DNA of 64,000 nt from Dechloromonas sp. A34 (GCF_026261605.1 NZ_CP102486.1:2542001-2606000); one strand, 5' to 3'. Shown: positions 1-9,920, counted from the stretch's first letter. The notes: generated by a model not told the origin, from the letters alone. Numbers and translations: made by a program.

Positions 1-1095
1 ATCCAGCCGCGGACCAAGAGCGTTATCGTGCGCTACCGCATCGACGGTGTGCTTGCCGACAAAATCCACATTCCGCATCACCTACACCAGTCGCTTGTTT
101 CGCGCCTGAAAATCATGTCCGAGCTCGACATCTCCGAGCGCCGCCGGCCTCAGGATGGACGGATTACCGTCAAGACACCGATGCGGATGGTCGACCTGCG
201 CATTTCGACGCTGCCGACTATCAACGGCGAAAAAGTGGTGATGCGCATCCTGGATCGCAATTCTACGGTGCACAGCCTGGATAATCTTGGCTTCCCGGCC
301 GGCGACCTGGGGCGGATTCGCGACATGGTGGCCAAGCCGCAAGGGATCATCCTTGCTACCGGACCGACCGGCAGCGGCAAGACGACGACCCTGTACTCGC
401 TGCTCCAGCACGACGCGACACCGGACAAGAACTACGTCACCATCGAAGATCCGGTCGAGTACTACCTCGACATGGCCGGCCAGGTGCTGGTCCGCGAAAA
501 GATCGGCCTGACCTTTCCAGCGATCCTGCGTGCCTTGCTGCGTCAGGATCCGGACGTCATTCTGCTCGGCGAGATCCGCGATTTCGAGACCGCCGAGGTC
601 GCCTTCCACGCAGCGCTGACCGGCCATCTGGTCTACTCGACGCTGCACACCAACTCCGCGGTGGCCACCATCGCCCGCCTGTTCGATCTCGGCCTCAAGC
701 CCTTTGTTGTCGCCACTGCCCTCGAAGGGATCATCGCCCAGCGCCTGGTTCGTCGGATTTGCCCGGCCTGCCGGGAGACGGTCGCGGCATCCCCGGATAT
801 GTGCCGTCGACTGGGGCCGCAGTTCGATTCATCGCTTGCCGTCTTTCGCGGCAAGGGCTGCCCGGAATGCCATGGCAGCGGCTACAAGGGGCGGGTCGGG
901 GTCTATGAAGTGCTGACTTTCGACGACGAGTTGCGCGACCGCATCGGCAGCGGGGACAGTGTTCTCGAAATTCGTCGGCTGGTCGCCGCCAAGGGGATCG
1001 GCGGCATTGCCAGTCACGCGGCAGAACTGGTTGCCGCCGGGCAGACCACCCTGGAAGAAATATTGCGGGTTCTCGGGCCGCAGTCAGGGGCGTAG
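1..1095 (+). CDS. GspE/PilB-family secretion ATPase, C-terminal part
   Basis: The reading frame is open from base 1, so the gene begins before the window; the GTG at 28 is internal because the family motif VRYRIDG spans it. The visible 364 codons carry a Walker A motif (GPTGSGKTT, bases 361-387), a Walker B region (DPDVILLGEIRD, about 547-582) and two CxxC pairs (CPAC at 760-771, CPEC at 859-870) typical of the zinc-binding element of GspE/PilB ATPases. Such proteins power type II secretion or type IV pilus extension from the cytoplasmic face of the inner membrane. No pilus or secretion partner is visible downstream, so the exact system is undecided. Confidence 0.93.
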   Translation: MQPRTKSVIVRYRIDGVLADKIHIPHHLHQSLVSRLKIMSELDISERRRPQDGRITVKTPMRMVDLRISTLPTINGEKVVMRILDRNSTVHSLDNLGFPAGDLGRIRDMVAKPQGIILATGPTGSGKTTTLYSLLQHDATPDKNYVTIEDPVEYYLDMAGQVLVREKIGLTFPAILRALLRQDPDVILLGEIRDFETAEVAFHAALTGHLVYSTLHTNSAVATIARLFDLGLKPFVVATALEGIIAQRLVRRICPACRETVAASPDMCRRLGPQFDSSLAVFRGKGCPECHGSGYKGRVGVYEVLTFDDELRDRIGSGDSVLEIRRLVAAKGIGGIASHAAELVAAGQTTLEEILRVLGPQSGA

Positions 1096-1241
1096 TCAGG
1101 AAGGCTGTTGTGGTTACCCGTGAGACGCGAGGAGCAGTCCAGCCTTCGCAGCCCGCCGCCCCTAGGGTATAACCCGGTTCCCTAGTTAGCCCCCTGGTCT
1201 TAAGCTAAAGACAAGGTAAAAACAATAATCAGGGTTGGCTT

Positions 1242-1649
1242 ATGGATCGGAAAGACAAAGTTCAAGCGGGGGGCACGAGTTGCAACCTTGATTATCTTCT
1301 GATCAATTTGGGCCGTAATGAGGAAGCGGCGAAGCGTCTGGTTCATCTGTTCCTCGACAACTATCCGAATCTGATCGGGCGGCTCGACGAGTCGCTCGCC
1401 AACCGCGATATACCGACACTGCAACGTGTCGTGCATGACATCCGGGGAAGTTGCGTCCTGTTTTCAGCCCGTGATTGCCTCGACCAGACGCACCGAATCG
1501 AGAACATGTTGCGCGATGCCTTGGTCCTTAAAGAGGAGGGCGGTAAGGGCATCGACTGGGAAAACGAGTTGGTCGCTCTGCGCGAATCGCTGGCTCGGAT
1601 GGTGAATGAACTCAAACACTATCTGGGCGACGGCACCGCATCCGCCTGA
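1242..1649 (+). CDS. Hpt (histidine phosphotransfer) domain protein
   Basis: A 135-residue, mostly helical protein with the Hpt motif HDIRGSC around His65, the expected phospho-accepting histidine. Hpt proteins shuttle phosphate between hybrid histidine kinases and response regulators. The length fits a stand-alone Hpt domain. It converges on a response-regulator gene whose stop lies 22 bases away, so the two may work in one phosphorelay, but that pairing is inference. No kinase is encoded nearby. Confidence 0.8.
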   Translation: MDRKDKVQAGGTSCNLDYLLINLGRNEEAAKRLVHLFLDNYPNLIGRLDESLANRDIPTLQRVVHDIRGSCVLFSARDCLDQTHRIENMLRDALVLKEEGGKGIDWENELVALRESLARMVNELKHYLGDGTASA

Positions 1650-1670
1650 ATACCTGAGGCAAAGTGGGTG

Positions 1671-2306
1671 TCAGGTCACAACGCCCGACTGGATGGCATA
1701 GCGGGTCAAGGCAGTCACATCGTGCACCGCCAGTCTTTCCATCAGCCTGGCCCGATGAAATTCCACAGTTTTCGGGCTGATCCCCAGGTCTCGGGCAATT
1801 TCCTTGGTAGTCATTCCGGAAGCGACGAGCCGCAGAATCTGGGTTTGCCGGGCGGTCAACCCGGCGGTATTGCCGGACCTGCCGTCGAGGTTGCGTTGAG
1901 CCCGCAGTTCCTGAATTTTCGGTGAAAGAAATATTTGGCCCGCCAGGACAGCATCAAGTGCATGGCGCAAATCATCGAGCACGAAGTCCTTGAGCAGGTA
2001 GCCGTCGACGCCGGCCGCCAGTGCCTGGTCGATAACCTCCTGACGGTCGATACTGGAGAGGATCAGGATCCTGATCTGTCGGTCGACTTGACGGATGGCC
2101 TGGCTGACCTCGATGCCATTCAGGCCGGGCATGGCGATATCGAGGAGGGCGATGTCCGGCTTCAGGCGACGGATTTCGACAACGGCTTGCAGACCATCGG
2201 CGCACTCGGCATCAATCTGATAGTCGGGCAGGGCTTCCAACAGGGCGCGAATGCCAGCTCGGACCAGCAACTGGTCATCGGCGAGAACAATGCGTGTTTT
2301 TTTCAT
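1671..2306 (-). CDS. NarL/LuxR-family response regulator
   Basis: An N-terminal receiver domain starts MKKTRIVLADDQ; the acidic pair is D10/D11, the likely phospho-acceptor is D56 (LLDIAMPG) and the conserved lysine lies in YLLKDF. A C-terminal LuxR-type helix-turn-helix follows (LTARQTQILRLVASGMTTKE). The start at 2306 places the receiver fold at residue 1; an in-frame ATG at 2321 and a longer frame to 2366 exist. It is a cytoplasmic transcription factor of unknown targets, with no adjacent sensor kinase. It converges on the Hpt gene. Confidence 0.88.
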   Translation of the reverse strand: MKKTRIVLADDQLLVRAGIRALLEALPDYQIDAECADGLQAVVEIRRLKPDIALLDIAMPGLNGIEVSQAIRQVDRQIRILILSSIDRQEVIDQALAAGVDGYLLKDFVLDDLRHALDAVLAGQIFLSPKIQELRAQRNLDGRSGNTAGLTARQTQILRLVASGMTTKEIARDLGISPKTVEFHRARLMERLAVHDVTALTRYAIQSGVVT

Positions 2307-2402
2307 ACCAGTTGAAAGCATATGCCTGGCTGATTCAATTGTCTCGATCTGATTTGGCCTTGTCATGAATTTATGCTGTCGATATCGCCAAAGGTCCGAT
2401 CA

Positions 2403-3485
2403 TCACTCGGCGCGGAGTTGTCGCGTTTCGCCTTGCTTCAACATCCAGACCCGGTCTCTGGCCAGTTGCCGTTGTTGCAGCGCGACCGCCAGATCTCGTG
2501 GGGCCTGATCGAAACTGTCCTGTGCCAGCTCAAATGTCCCCCAGTGGACACCCAGTGCCTGGCCGGCTTCGAGATCGAGAACAATCTTGACCGCGTCGTC
2601 CGGATCGATGTGCTGGGGGGACATAAAATCACGGGGCAGGTAAGCGCCGACCGGTAGGGCGAGAAAATCAATTGCCCCCAGACGCTGCCGGATTTCCTTG
2701 AAATCGGCCGAATAACCGGTGTCGCCGGTGTACAGGAAGCGCCAGCTGGGCTGGGTCTGTCGCTCGATGGCAAACCCCCCCCACAGCGTGGCGTTGGTGT
2801 CGAAGGGGGAGCGCTTGCTCCAGTGCTGGGCCGGTGTGAAATGAATTTTCAGCTTGCCTGCGATCCGGTTGTCCCACCAGTCCATTTCGCTGACATTGGT
2901 GATGCCCAGATCGTCGAACCAGGCTTTGACACCCAGCGGTACGAGAAAGTGTGGTTTTTGTCCGGCCGCAATCAGCGCTTTAATTGTGTAGCGATCGAGA
3001 TGGTCGTAGTGGTTGTGGGAGATCAGCACGAGATCGATCGGTGGTAGCTGTTCGGGAAGGATCGGCGCGGGGGTGCGGCGCTTCGCAGATAGCCAGGGGT
3101 GCGGACCAGCGAAGTCGGAAAATTGCGGATCTATCAGGATGTTTTGCCCATCTACCTGCAGGAGCAGTGACGCATGACCTAGCCAGGTGATTCGTGGTGA
3201 GGCCGCGGGTATCGAAAGCAGGGCGTGGTCGATGGGCGTTGTCCAGTCGGCAATGAATCTTTCGTATCCGTCAGTCGGTGGCCGGGCCGGGCGGAAATCG
3301 CCGCGCAGGTTCCGCATCATGATTTCGTACCAGGGCAAAGTACCTATCTGGAGCGATGCGTCGCTATTGGCGAAGCCGGTAGCTCGATGGTGTGCGCGGC
3401 TTGGGTTGTAATGGGGATTGGCCGTCGTGCAGGCGGTGATCGCCAGCATGAAGAGGATGCCGATAAGGTTTCTGCTATGTTTCAT
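2403..3485 (-). CDS. Metallo-beta-lactamase-fold lipoprotein (NAPE-PLD/UlaG-like)
   Basis: This 360-residue protein begins with a lipoprotein signal (lipobox ITAC, Cys19). The fold signature is the HNHYDHLD metal-binding motif (His157, His159, Asp161, His162), preceded by TWLGHAS. These features match the broad MBL-fold family that includes NAPE-PLD-like and UlaG-like hydrolases; the substrate cannot be told from sequence. Its ATG overlaps the TGA of the upstream DsbA-like gene (ATGA at 3482-3485), suggesting translational coupling. An 8-base C run at 2775-2782 sits inside the gene without breaking the frame. Confidence 0.88.
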   Translation of the reverse strand: MKHSRNLIGILFMLAITACTTANPHYNPSRAHHRATGFANSDASLQIGTLPWYEIMMRNLRGDFRPARPPTDGYERFIADWTTPIDHALLSIPAASPRITWLGHASLLLQVDGQNILIDPQFSDFAGPHPWLSAKRRTPAPILPEQLPPIDLVLISHNHYDHLDRYTIKALIAAGQKPHFLVPLGVKAWFDDLGITNVSEMDWWDNRIAGKLKIHFTPAQHWSKRSPFDTNATLWGGFAIERQTQPSWRFLYTGDTGYSADFKEIRQRLGAIDFLALPVGAYLPRDFMSPQHIDPDDAVKIVLDLEAGQALGVHWGTFELAQDSFDQAPRDLAVALQQRQLARDRVWMLKQGETRQLRAE

Positions 3486-4129
3486 TTCCGAAAGCCCGGC
3501 ATCTGCCGAATGGCAGTCGCCAGAGTGGCCGGATCCTCGGCCCCGACGATGACCCGATGCTCATCAAGGATAAAGGTCGGAACCTGGCGGATACCGGTGG
3601 CGCGTATGTTGCGTTCATCCTCACGGACAGTATCGGTGTCCGTTTCGGAGGCCAGGTAAGCCGCGACCTCGTCTGTCGCGTAACCGCACTCGGCGGCAAG
3701 GCGAGTCAGGGTGGCTGGTTCGCCAATTGCCTCGCCACGCTGGAACTGGGCGACAAACAGGCGCTCGACCAGGGCATCGGCATTGCCGCGCTGTTGCGCC
3801 CAGTGGATCAGACGGTGGGCTTGCAGCGTGTTGGCCCGCAGGCGGATTTTCTCGAAGGCGTAGTCGATGCCATAGGCCCGGCCAGCTTCGCGAACGCGCT
3901 CGAACAAGGCATCGACTGCCGCCCGGCTGCCGAATTTGTGCTCAAGAAACGGCATGTAGGGCTCTCCCTCGGGCGGGGTGTGCGGATTAAGGAAAAAGGG
4001 CCGCCAGCGCGTTTCATGGCGGAAATCCGGGTTTTCCCGTAGCACCATGGCGATTGCCGTTTCAAGGCGGCGTTTGCCGATGAAACACCAAGGACAGACG
4101 ATGTCGGCAACAATATCGATTTTGAGCAT
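3482..4129 (-). CDS. DsbA-family (FrnE-like) thiol oxidoreductase
   Basis: A 215-residue protein beginning MLKIDIVADIVCPWC, with the thioredoxin-like active site C12-P-W-C15 near the N-terminus, as in the cytoplasmic FrnE/2-hydroxychromene-2-carboxylate-isomerase-like branch of the DsbA superfamily. No signal peptide is seen with this start. The frame extends upstream to 4312, but those 61 residues are low-complexity and not family-like, so the ATG at 4129 is preferred. It is coupled to the downstream lipoprotein gene. Role: probably disulfide exchange or stress protection; the substrate is unknown. Confidence 0.87.
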   Translation of the reverse strand: MLKIDIVADIVCPWCFIGKRRLETAIAMVLRENPDFRHETRWRPFFLNPHTPPEGEPYMPFLEHKFGSRAAVDALFERVREAGRAYGIDYAFEKIRLRANTLQAHRLIHWAQQRGNADALVERLFVAQFQRGEAIGEPATLTRLAAECGYATDEVAAYLASETDTDTVREDERNIRATGIRQVPTFILDEHRVIVGAEDPATLATAIRQMPGFRK

Positions 4130-4193
4130 GGGGTCGGTCAAAACGTGGGAACCTTGAGCAGACAAGCTTTCTGCGGGAATGGTTCCAGCGGCG

Positions 4194-4814
4194 TCAGATG
4201 CTGCGTTGCTGTCCGAAGGCGGGCAGCGTGATGTGGTAGCGCATGGCAAGCAGGCGGAGAACAAGCACGATGGCCATCGCCAGCCAACTAGCCAGAACGG
4301 AGGAGACGCCAACTTCCTGGAGGCCGATCATGGCCAGGGCGCCGACCCATGCTGCGGTGGCATAGAGTTCGCCCTTGAGGAAAACCAGCGGTACGTCGTT
4401 GCACAGAATATCGCGCAAGACTCCGCCGACGATGCCTGTAATGACCCCCATCAGGCTGGCGACCAGCCAGGGGGCATGCCATTGCAGTGAGACCTGGGTG
4501 CCGACGATGGTGAAGAGCGCCAGCCCGATGGCGTCGGGAATCAGGAACAAACGCGGCGGCAGGGGCAGTGCACGGGCGATGAAGAAAGTGACGAGCCCGG
4601 TGCCGAGGGCGGCGATCAGGTAGGTCTGATCGACTACCCAGAATACATTGCGATCGAGCAGCAGGTCGCGAATGGTGCCGCCGCCGAGCGCGGTGGCGAT
4701 GCCGACGAGCAAGGCTCCGATCAGGTCCATCTGCTTGCGGCCGGAATCCAGTACACCGGTCAGCGCACTGACCGCGACGGCAGCCATGCCAACCCAGTAG
4801 AGCAGGGCGTCCAT
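4194..4814 (-). CDS. TRIC-family channel / YadS-YicG (UPF0126) membrane protein
   Basis: A 206-residue hydrophobic protein with about six or seven membrane segments and the duplicated glycine-rich motif of this family: GGGTIRDLLL in the first half and GGVLRDIL in the second. Bacterial members form trimeric cation channels related to animal TRIC proteins; the older name is UPF0126. The two internal repeats and overall length match the family. It lies just downstream of smpB on the same strand, 7 bases from the smpB stop. Confidence 0.88.
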   Translation of the reverse strand: MDALLYWVGMAAVAVSALTGVLDSGRKQMDLIGALLVGIATALGGGTIRDLLLDRNVFWVVDQTYLIAALGTGLVTFFIARALPLPPRLFLIPDAIGLALFTIVGTQVSLQWHAPWLVASLMGVITGIVGGVLRDILCNDVPLVFLKGELYATAAWVGALAMIGLQEVGVSSVLASWLAMAIVLVLRLLAMRYHITLPAFGQQRSI

Positions 4815-4821
4815 GCCCGCC

Positions 4822-5271
4822 CTAGCGCTGACGTTCCTTCATCGCGCGTTGGGCTTCGCGTTTGGAATCCTTTTCCAGCTGGTCGTCACGCTTGTCATGC
4901 TGTTTCTTGCCCTTGGCCAGGCCGATTTCGAGCTTGATCCGGCCGCGGGTGAAATGCAGGTCGATCGGCACCAAGGCGTAACCGGCGCGTTCCACCTTGC
5001 CGATTAGCTTCATGATCTCCCGGCTGTGCAGCAGCAGCTTGCGGGTCCGGGTTGGGTCGTGCTTGTTGTGCGTCGAGGCGGTGGTTAGCGGCGAAATGTG
5101 CATGCCGATCAGGTAGATCTCGCCGCTCTTGATGATGACGTAGGATTCCTTGATGTTCATCCGGCCGGCACGAATGGCCTTGACTTCCCAACCTTCGAGC
5201 GCGATGCCGGCCTCGAACTTCTCTTCGACGAAGTAGTCGTGAAAGGCTTTTTTGTTGACCGTGATGCTCAT
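4822..5271 (-). CDS. smpB: SsrA-binding protein SmpB
   Basis: A 149-residue basic protein with the SmpB core: an N-terminal NKKAFHDYF segment, the central motif [13 protein letters not shown] and a lysine/arginine-rich C-terminal tail (KGKKQHDKR...AMKERQR). SmpB binds tmRNA and delivers it to stalled ribosomes for trans-translation. The tmRNA gene itself is not seen in the window. It diverges from ratA, which matches the common smpB-ratA order in proteobacteria. Confidence 0.97.
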   Translation of the reverse strand: MSITVNKKAFHDYFVEEKFEAGIALEGWEVKAIRAGRMNIKESYVIIKSGEIYLIGMHISPLTTASTHNKHDPTRTRKLLLHSREIMKLIGKVERAGYALVPIDLHFTRGRIKLEIGLAKGKKQHDKRDDQLEKDSKREAQRAMKERQR

Positions 5272-5328
5272 GCCGCGACTGATCCATTAAAATTGTCATT
5301 TTACAGGATACCGGAACGTTGCCGACGC

Positions 5329-5772
5329 ATGGCCCAGGTTGAAAAAACAGTACTGATCGAGCAATCCGCCGAGCGCATGTTCGATCTGGTTGACCGTTGC
5401 GAGGACTACCCGGCTTTTTTGCCCTGGTGTAGCCATACCGAGGTGAAGTTCCGCGATGCCGCCAAGACCGTGGCGACGCTGCATATCAATTACCATTCCG
5501 TCAAATCCGGGTTTACCACCGAGAACGACAAGGAACATCCGAAGCTGATGAAGATCCGTCTGATTGACGGCCCTTTTCGGCATCTGGAAGGCTCTTGGCA
5601 TTTCAAGGCGCTGGCGCCGAATGCCTGCAAGATCGAGTTCAAGTTGCACTACGAGTTTTCCAGCAAATTGTTCGAAAAAGTTATCGGCCCGGTGTTCAGC
5701 CATATTGCGAATACCTTCGTCGATGCCTTTGTACGGCGTGCGGCGCAAGTTTATGGAGTCAGCAATGACTGA
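5329..5772 (+). CDS. ratA: RatA-family START/polyketide-cyclase-like protein
   Basis: A 147-residue START-like (SRPBCC) protein. The start at 5329 gives MAQVEKTVLIEQSAERMF; the frame continues upstream to 5098 but that part overlaps smpB on the other strand. Family hallmarks are VDRCEDYPAFLPWC near the N-terminus and the C-terminal GPVFSHIANTFVDAFVRRA helix. Members (RatA/Coq10-like) are linked to ubiquinone binding or respiration, and in E. coli to ribosome association. The last 8 bases overlap the next gene. Confidence 0.93.
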   Translation: MAQVEKTVLIEQSAERMFDLVDRCEDYPAFLPWCSHTEVKFRDAAKTVATLHINYHSVKSGFTTENDKEHPKLMKIRLIDGPFRHLEGSWHFKALAPNACKIEFKLHYEFSSKLFEKVIGPVFSHIANTFVDAFVRRAAQVYGVSND

Positions 5773-6091
5773 AACGATTAAGGTCGAAGTGTGTTACGCG
5801 CTGCCAGCCAAGCAGGAACTGGTCAGCGTCAAGCTGCCCGCGGGCGCGACGCTGGCGCAGGCGCTGGAAGCTTCCGGGTTGCTTTTGAAATACCCGGAAA
5901 TCGACCTCAAGAAGAACAAGTTCGGGGTCTACGCCAAGCTCTCTAAGCCGGATGCCGTATTGCGGGACCGCGACCGTGTCGAGATCTATCGGCCGCTGAT
6001 CGCCGATCCGAAGGAGGTCCGCAAGCAACGAGCCGCCGAAGGCAAGATCATGAAAAAAGGCGCCGGTGATACCGACGCCTCAGAGGGCTGA
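5765..6091 (+). CDS. RnfH-family (UPF0125, RatB-like) small protein
   Basis: A 108-residue beta-grasp protein (MTETIKVEVCYALP...VEIYRPL) matching the RnfH/UPF0125 family, usually encoded immediately after ratA. The predicted start overlaps the ratA stop by 8 bases, which supports co-translation. The biochemical function of the family is not established; the ubiquitin-like fold and toxin-antitoxin-like pairing with RatA have been proposed. The C-terminus is charged (KVRKQRAAEGK-like). Confidence 0.9.
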   Translation: MTETIKVEVCYALPAKQELVSVKLPAGATLAQALEASGLLLKYPEIDLKKNKFGVYAKLSKPDAVLRDRDRVEIYRPLIADPKEVRKQRAAEGKIMKKGAGDTDASEG

Positions 6092-6107
6092 TTCGCAACC
6101 ATTCTGC

Positions 6108-6590
6108 TTATTTGCAGGATTCGGTCATGATCTGGCGGGTGCGTTCGAGTTCCTGTTGGCGCTGACTGTTGTCCATGACTTTGCGCTCGCCTTTTTCGTC
6201 GAGCCTAGCCATTGGCTGGTTGGATTCAAGGGCGGCGAGATTGCGCCGGGCGCGCTCACAGTTGTCCTGCTTGTCGGCCGCGGCTTTTTGCTCCTTGGCG
6301 TCTTTTTCCGACTTCTCCCGGGCTTCCAGCTGCCGCTTCTTGAATTCCAGATCTTTTTCGGCCGTCGTTTTCGGAGCCTCGGCTGTCTTGTCGGCCGGTT
6401 TCTCTGTGATGACCGATGGCATCGGCCCGCCGATTACTCGCGCAGCCTTGCCGGCTCCCTGTTGCGGGGTGTCCGAAATGACGGTCTGTCCGTTACTGTC
6501 CTTCCACTGATAGGTTTGGGCATGGACCGGGGTGAGGGCTGTGGCGGCGGCTATTCCGAGGGCAAAGATGAGAGCGGATTTCATGGTCAT
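6108..6590 (-). CDS. DUF4124-domain periplasmic protein
   Basis: After a signal peptide (cleavage near PVHA|QTYQW) the protein has the DUF4124 core: TYQWKDSNGQTVISDTPPQ-like, a short motif common in betaproteobacteria. A long, charged, probably coiled-coil segment rich in K, E and A follows, and the end carries two cysteines (NCERARRN, TESCK). The start at 6590 has GGAAA upstream; 6584 is an alternative. The function of the family is unknown. It diverges from guaB, and both share a 56-base promoter region. Confidence 0.82.
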   Translation of the reverse strand: MTMKSALIFALGIAAATALTPVHAQTYQWKDSNGQTVISDTPQQGAGKAARVIGGPMPSVITEKPADKTAEAPKTTAEKDLEFKKRQLEAREKSEKDAKEQKAAADKQDNCERARRNLAALESNQPMARLDEKGERKVMDNSQRQQELERTRQIMTESCK

Positions 6591-6612
6591 CGGGGTTTCC
6601 GTAGGTTTTCTG

Positions 6613-6618
6613 TATAAT
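6613..6618 (+). promoter_or_regulatory. Likely -10 box of the guaBA promoter
   Basis: A perfect TATAAT hexamer 28 bases before the guaB ATG, in the short gap between the divergent DUF4124 gene and guaB. No clear -35 hexamer is visible at 17 bases, so the promoter strength cannot be judged. Confidence 0.5.
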
Positions 6619-6646
6619 ACGATTTTGTGACCTTGGATCAAAGGCC

Positions 6647-8110
6647 ATGCGACTTTTGCAAAAAGCCCTTACCTTCGACGACGTTCTGCTCGTCCCCGCT
6701 CATTCCCAGATTTTGCCCCGCGACGTTAGCCTGGCTACCCGGCTGACCCGCAACATAACCCTGAACCTGCCGCTGCTTTCCGCCGCCATGGATACCGTGA
6801 CGGAAGGCCGTCTCGCCATTGCGCTGGCTCAAGAAGGCGGCATCGGTATCGTTCACAAGAACCTTTCCGCCAAGGCCCAGGCGGCCGAAGTGGCCAAGGT
6901 CAAGCGTTTCGAATCCGGCATCCTGCGCGATCCGATCACCGTGTCGCCCCTGATGACGGTACGCGACGTGATCGAAATTACCCGTCAGCACAAGATTTCC
7001 GGTCTGCCGGTGATCGACAAGGCTGGCAAGGTGGTCGGTATCGTCACCAACCGCGATCTGCGCTTCGAAACCAATCTCGACCAGCCGGTCAAGTTGATCA
7101 TGACGCCGCGCAAGCGTCTGGTTACCGTCAATGAACAGGCCAGTGTCGAGGATGCCAAGGAACTGATCCGCGAGCACCGTCTGGAGCGCGTGCTGGTCAT
7201 CGATGACGAGTATCACCTGCGTGGTCTGATTACCGTCAAGGACATTCTCAAGTCCACCGAACATCCGCTGGCCAACAAGGACCTTTCCGGTCGTCTGCGT
7301 GCCGGTGCTGCGGTCGGCGTTGGCGCCGGTACCGAGGAGCGCGTTGAGGCGCTGGCTGAGGCCGGTGTTGACGTGATCGTCGTCGATACGGCGCACGGTC
7401 ACTCGCAAGGTGTGCTCGACCGCGTCAAGTGGGTCAAGAAGAATTTCCCGCAGATCGAAGTGATCGGCGGCAATATCGCTACCGCCGATGCGGCGCGTGC
7501 GCTGGTTGACATGGGCGCTGATGGCGTCAAGGTCGGTATCGGTCCGGGTTCCATCTGCACGACGCGCATCGTCGCCGGTGTCGGCGTACCGCAGATCACC
7601 GCCATCCAGAACGTTTCGGAGGCTCTTAAGGGCACTGGGGTGCCGATGATCGCCGACGGCGGCATCCGCTACTCTGGCGACATCGCCAAGGCGATCGCCG
7701 CGGGTGCCGATACGGTCATGCTGGGCGGACTGTTCGCCGGCACCGAAGAGGCGCCGGGCGAAGTCGAGCTGTTCCAGGGCCGCTCCTACAAGTCCTACCG
7801 TGGCATGGGTTCGCTGGGGGCGATGCAGGCCGGTTCGTCCGACCGCTACTTCCAGGAAAATACCAATAACGTCGACAAATTCGTTCCCGAGGGGATCGAA
7901 GGCCGGGTTCCCTACAAGGGCTCAGTGCTCGCCGTGATCCACCAGCTGGTCGGTGGCCTGCGCTCGTCGATGGGCTACCTCGGCAGCCCGACGATTGCTC
8001 ACATGCACGACAACGCCTGTTTCGTCGAAATCACCTCGGCCGGCATCCGCGAGTCTCACGTCCACGACGTGCAGATCACCAAGGAAGCGCCGAACTACCA
8101 CCTCGACTGA
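6647..8110 (+). CDS. guaB: Inosine-5'-monophosphate dehydrogenase
   Basis: The 487-residue protein has all IMPDH parts in order: N-terminal [11 protein letters not shown], a pair of CBS domains (about residues 95-205, with KISGLPVID and [10 protein letters not shown]), then the TIM-barrel catalytic half with the active-site loop GPGSICTTR (catalytic Cys304) and the flap region [10 protein letters not shown]. It oxidises IMP to XMP with NAD+, the committed step to GMP. guaA follows after 60 bases, so the two form the guanine-nucleotide operon. Confidence 0.98.
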   Translation: MRLLQKALTFDDVLLVPAHSQILPRDVSLATRLTRNITLNLPLLSAAMDTVTEGRLAIALAQEGGIGIVHKNLSAKAQAAEVAKVKRFESGILRDPITVSPLMTVRDVIEITRQHKISGLPVIDKAGKVVGIVTNRDLRFETNLDQPVKLIMTPRKRLVTVNEQASVEDAKELIREHRLERVLVIDDEYHLRGLITVKDILKSTEHPLANKDLSGRLRAGAAVGVGAGTEERVEALAEAGVDVIVVDTAHGHSQGVLDRVKWVKKNFPQIEVIGGNIATADAARALVDMGADGVKVGIGPGSICTTRIVAGVGVPQITAIQNVSEALKGTGVPMIADGGIRYSGDIAKAIAAGADTVMLGGLFAGTEEAPGEVELFQGRSYKSYRGMGSLGAMQAGSSDRYFQENTNNVDKFVPEGIEGRVPYKGSVLAVIHQLVGGLRSSMGYLGSPTIAHMHDNACFVEITSAGIRESHVHDVQITKEAPNYHLD

Positions 8111-8126
8111 TAGTTCCAGTGTCCCA

Positions 8127-8151
8127 AAGGGCGGCTCCCGGAGCCGCCCTT
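8127..8151 (+). terminator. Strong hairpin between guaB and guaA
   Basis: A perfect 11-bp inverted repeat (AAGGGCGGCTC, loop CCG, GAGCCGCCCTT) lies in the 60-base guaB-guaA gap. The flank after the stem is ATTCATTCA rather than a T run, so it may be a partial terminator or an mRNA-stabilising stem that sets the guaB:guaA ratio. Confidence 0.6.
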
Positions 8152-8170
8152 ATTCATTCAAGGCTTTGAA

Positions 8171-9805
8171 ATGGCTCACCAGAAAATCCTCATCCTCGAC
8201 TTCGGTTCCCAGGTCACCCAGCTGATTGCGCGACGCATCCGCGAAGCCAAGGTCTTCTGCGAAATTCACCCCTACGACGTTTCCGACGACTTCATCCGCA
8301 ATTACGGCGCCCAGGGCATCATCCTGTCCGGCGGCCCGAGTTCGGTGACCGAAGGCGATACGCCGCGGGCACCCGCTGTTGTCTTTGAACTCGGTATTCC
8401 GGTGCTCGGTATCTGCTACGGCATGCAGACCATGGCGCAGCAACTGGGCGGCAAGGTGATGTCGGCGGAGCAGGCAGGCAAGCCGCGTGAATTCGGCTAT
8501 TCCGAAGTCCGGGCGCACGGCCACATGGCCTTGTTGAACGACATCGCCGACTTCTTCACCGATGAAGGTCACGGCATGCTGAAGGTCTGGATGAGCCATG
8601 GCGATTCCGTCATGGAACTGCCATCCGGCTTCAAGACCATGGCTTCGACGCCATCCTGCCCAATTGCTGGGATGGCCGACGAGAGCCGCAAGTTCTACGC
8701 CGTGCAGTTCCACCCGGAAGTCACCCATACGATGCAGGGCCGCGCCATTCTCGAGCGCTTCGTGCACGGCATCTGCGGTTGCGGCACCGACTGGGTGATG
8801 GGCGACTACATTGGCGAAGCGGTGCGCGCGATCCAGGAGCAGGTCGGCCAGGAAGAAGTCATTCTCGGCCTCTCCGGCGGCGTCGACTCCAGCGTCGCGG
8901 CGGCGCTGATCCATCGTGCAATCGGCGACCAGCTGACCTGCGTTTTCGTCGATCATGGCCTGTTGCGCCTCAACGAAGGCGATATGGTGATGGACATGTT
9001 CGCCCGCAACCTCGGCGTCAAGGTCATCCGCGTTGACGCGGTGGACGAATTCATGGGCAAGCTGGCCGGCGTCTCCGACCCGGAACAGAAGCGCAAGATC
9101 ATCGGCAAGGAGTTCGTCGAGGTCTTCCAGGCCGAATCGAAGAAGCTGTCCGCCGCCAAGTGGCTGGCCCAGGGCACCATCTACCCGGACGTGATCGAAT
9201 CGGCCGGCAAGGGCAAGAAGGGCGCCCACACCATCAAGAGCCATCACAACGTTGGCGGCCTGCCGGAAGACATGCACTTGAAGCTGTTGGAGCCGCTGCG
9301 CGAACTGTTCAAGGATGAAGTCCGCGAACTCGGCGTGGCGCTCGGCTTGCCGCGCGAGATGGTCTATCGCCATCCGTTCCCTGGTCCCGGCCTGGGCGTG
9401 CGCATTCTCGGCGAGGTCAAGCGCGAGTCGGCCAGCCTGCTGCAGCGCGCCGACGCCATCTTCATCGAGGAGTTGCGCGCCACGCATGCCACCGAGCGCG
9501 ATGTCGCGGCCGGTTCGTGCGCCGCCGCCGATCTTGGCAAGAGCTGGTACGACCTGACCAGCCAGGCCTTCGCCGTGTTCCTGCCGGTCAAGAGTGTCGG
9601 CGTCATGGGCGACGGTCGTACCTACGAAAACGTCGTCGCGCTGCGTGCCGTGGTGACCAGCGACTTCATGACGGCCCACTGGGCACACCTGCCCTACGAC
9701 CTGCTCGGCCGGGTGTCGAACCGCATCATCAACGAAGTGCGCGGCCTGAATCGGGTCGTGTATGACGTGTCGGGTAAGCCGCCGGCAACGATCGAGTGGG
9801 AATGA
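8171..9805 (+). CDS. guaA: GMP synthase (glutamine-hydrolysing)
   Basis: A 544-residue protein with an N-terminal class I glutamine amidotransferase domain (nucleophile Cys82 in GICYGMQTM; His/Glu in [11 protein letters not shown]) and a C-terminal ATP-pyrophosphatase domain with the P-loop [11 protein letters not shown] near residue 235. It converts XMP to GMP using glutamine. The dimerisation tail ends in the conserved PPATIEWE. The 3' end is intact and is the likely integration site of the element that follows. Confidence 0.98.
   Translation: MAHQKILILDFGSQVTQLIARRIREAKVFCEIHPYDVSDDFIRNYGAQGIILSGGPSSVTEGDTPRAPAVVFELGIPVLGICYGMQTMAQQLGGKVMSAEQAGKPREFGYSEVRAHGHMALLNDIADFFTDEGHGMLKVWMSHGDSVMELPSGFKTMASTPSCPIAGMADESRKFYAVQFHPEVTHTMQGRAILERFVHGICGCGTDWVMGDYIGEAVRAIQEQVGQEEVILGLSGGVDSSVAAALIHRAIGDQLTCVFVDHGLLRLNEGDMVMDMFARNLGVKVIRVDAVDEFMGKLAGVSDPEQKRKIIGKEFVEVFQAESKKLSAAKWLAQGTIYPDVIESAGKGKKGAHTIKSHHNVGGLPEDMHLKLLEPLRELFKDEVRELGVALGLPREMVYRHPFPGPGLGVRILGEVKRESASLLQRADAIFIEELRATHATERDVAAGSCAAADLGKSWYDLTSQAFAVFLPVKSVGVMGDGRTYENVVALRAVVTSDFMTAHWAHLPYDLLGRVSNRIINEVRGLNRVVYDVSGKPPATIEWE
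9770..9805 (+). other. Probable attachment site at the 3' end of guaA
   Basis: The DNA switches from conserved chromosome to an integrase gene immediately after the guaA stop. The 3' end of guaA is a known integration target for tyrosine-recombinase islands, and the reading frame here is restored intact, as expected when the att core lies within the last codons. No second copy of this sequence was found by eye in the window, so the exact core and the far boundary (attR) cannot be set. Confidence 0.4.
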
Positions 9806-9920
9806 ATTAGCTTCGTTTCAGGACATCCCAAGGCGTCCCAGTTTTGCTGGATAGCCTTGTCCTGACAACAGGTTAGCGTCTCACACAGTTTCACACTACC
9901 TCACTCAAGCCCGCCGATTT

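Noticed and set aside
8150..9688. 512-codon open frame antisense to guaA
   Set aside because: A mirror frame of a high-GC gene. The sense protein is intact GMP synthase.
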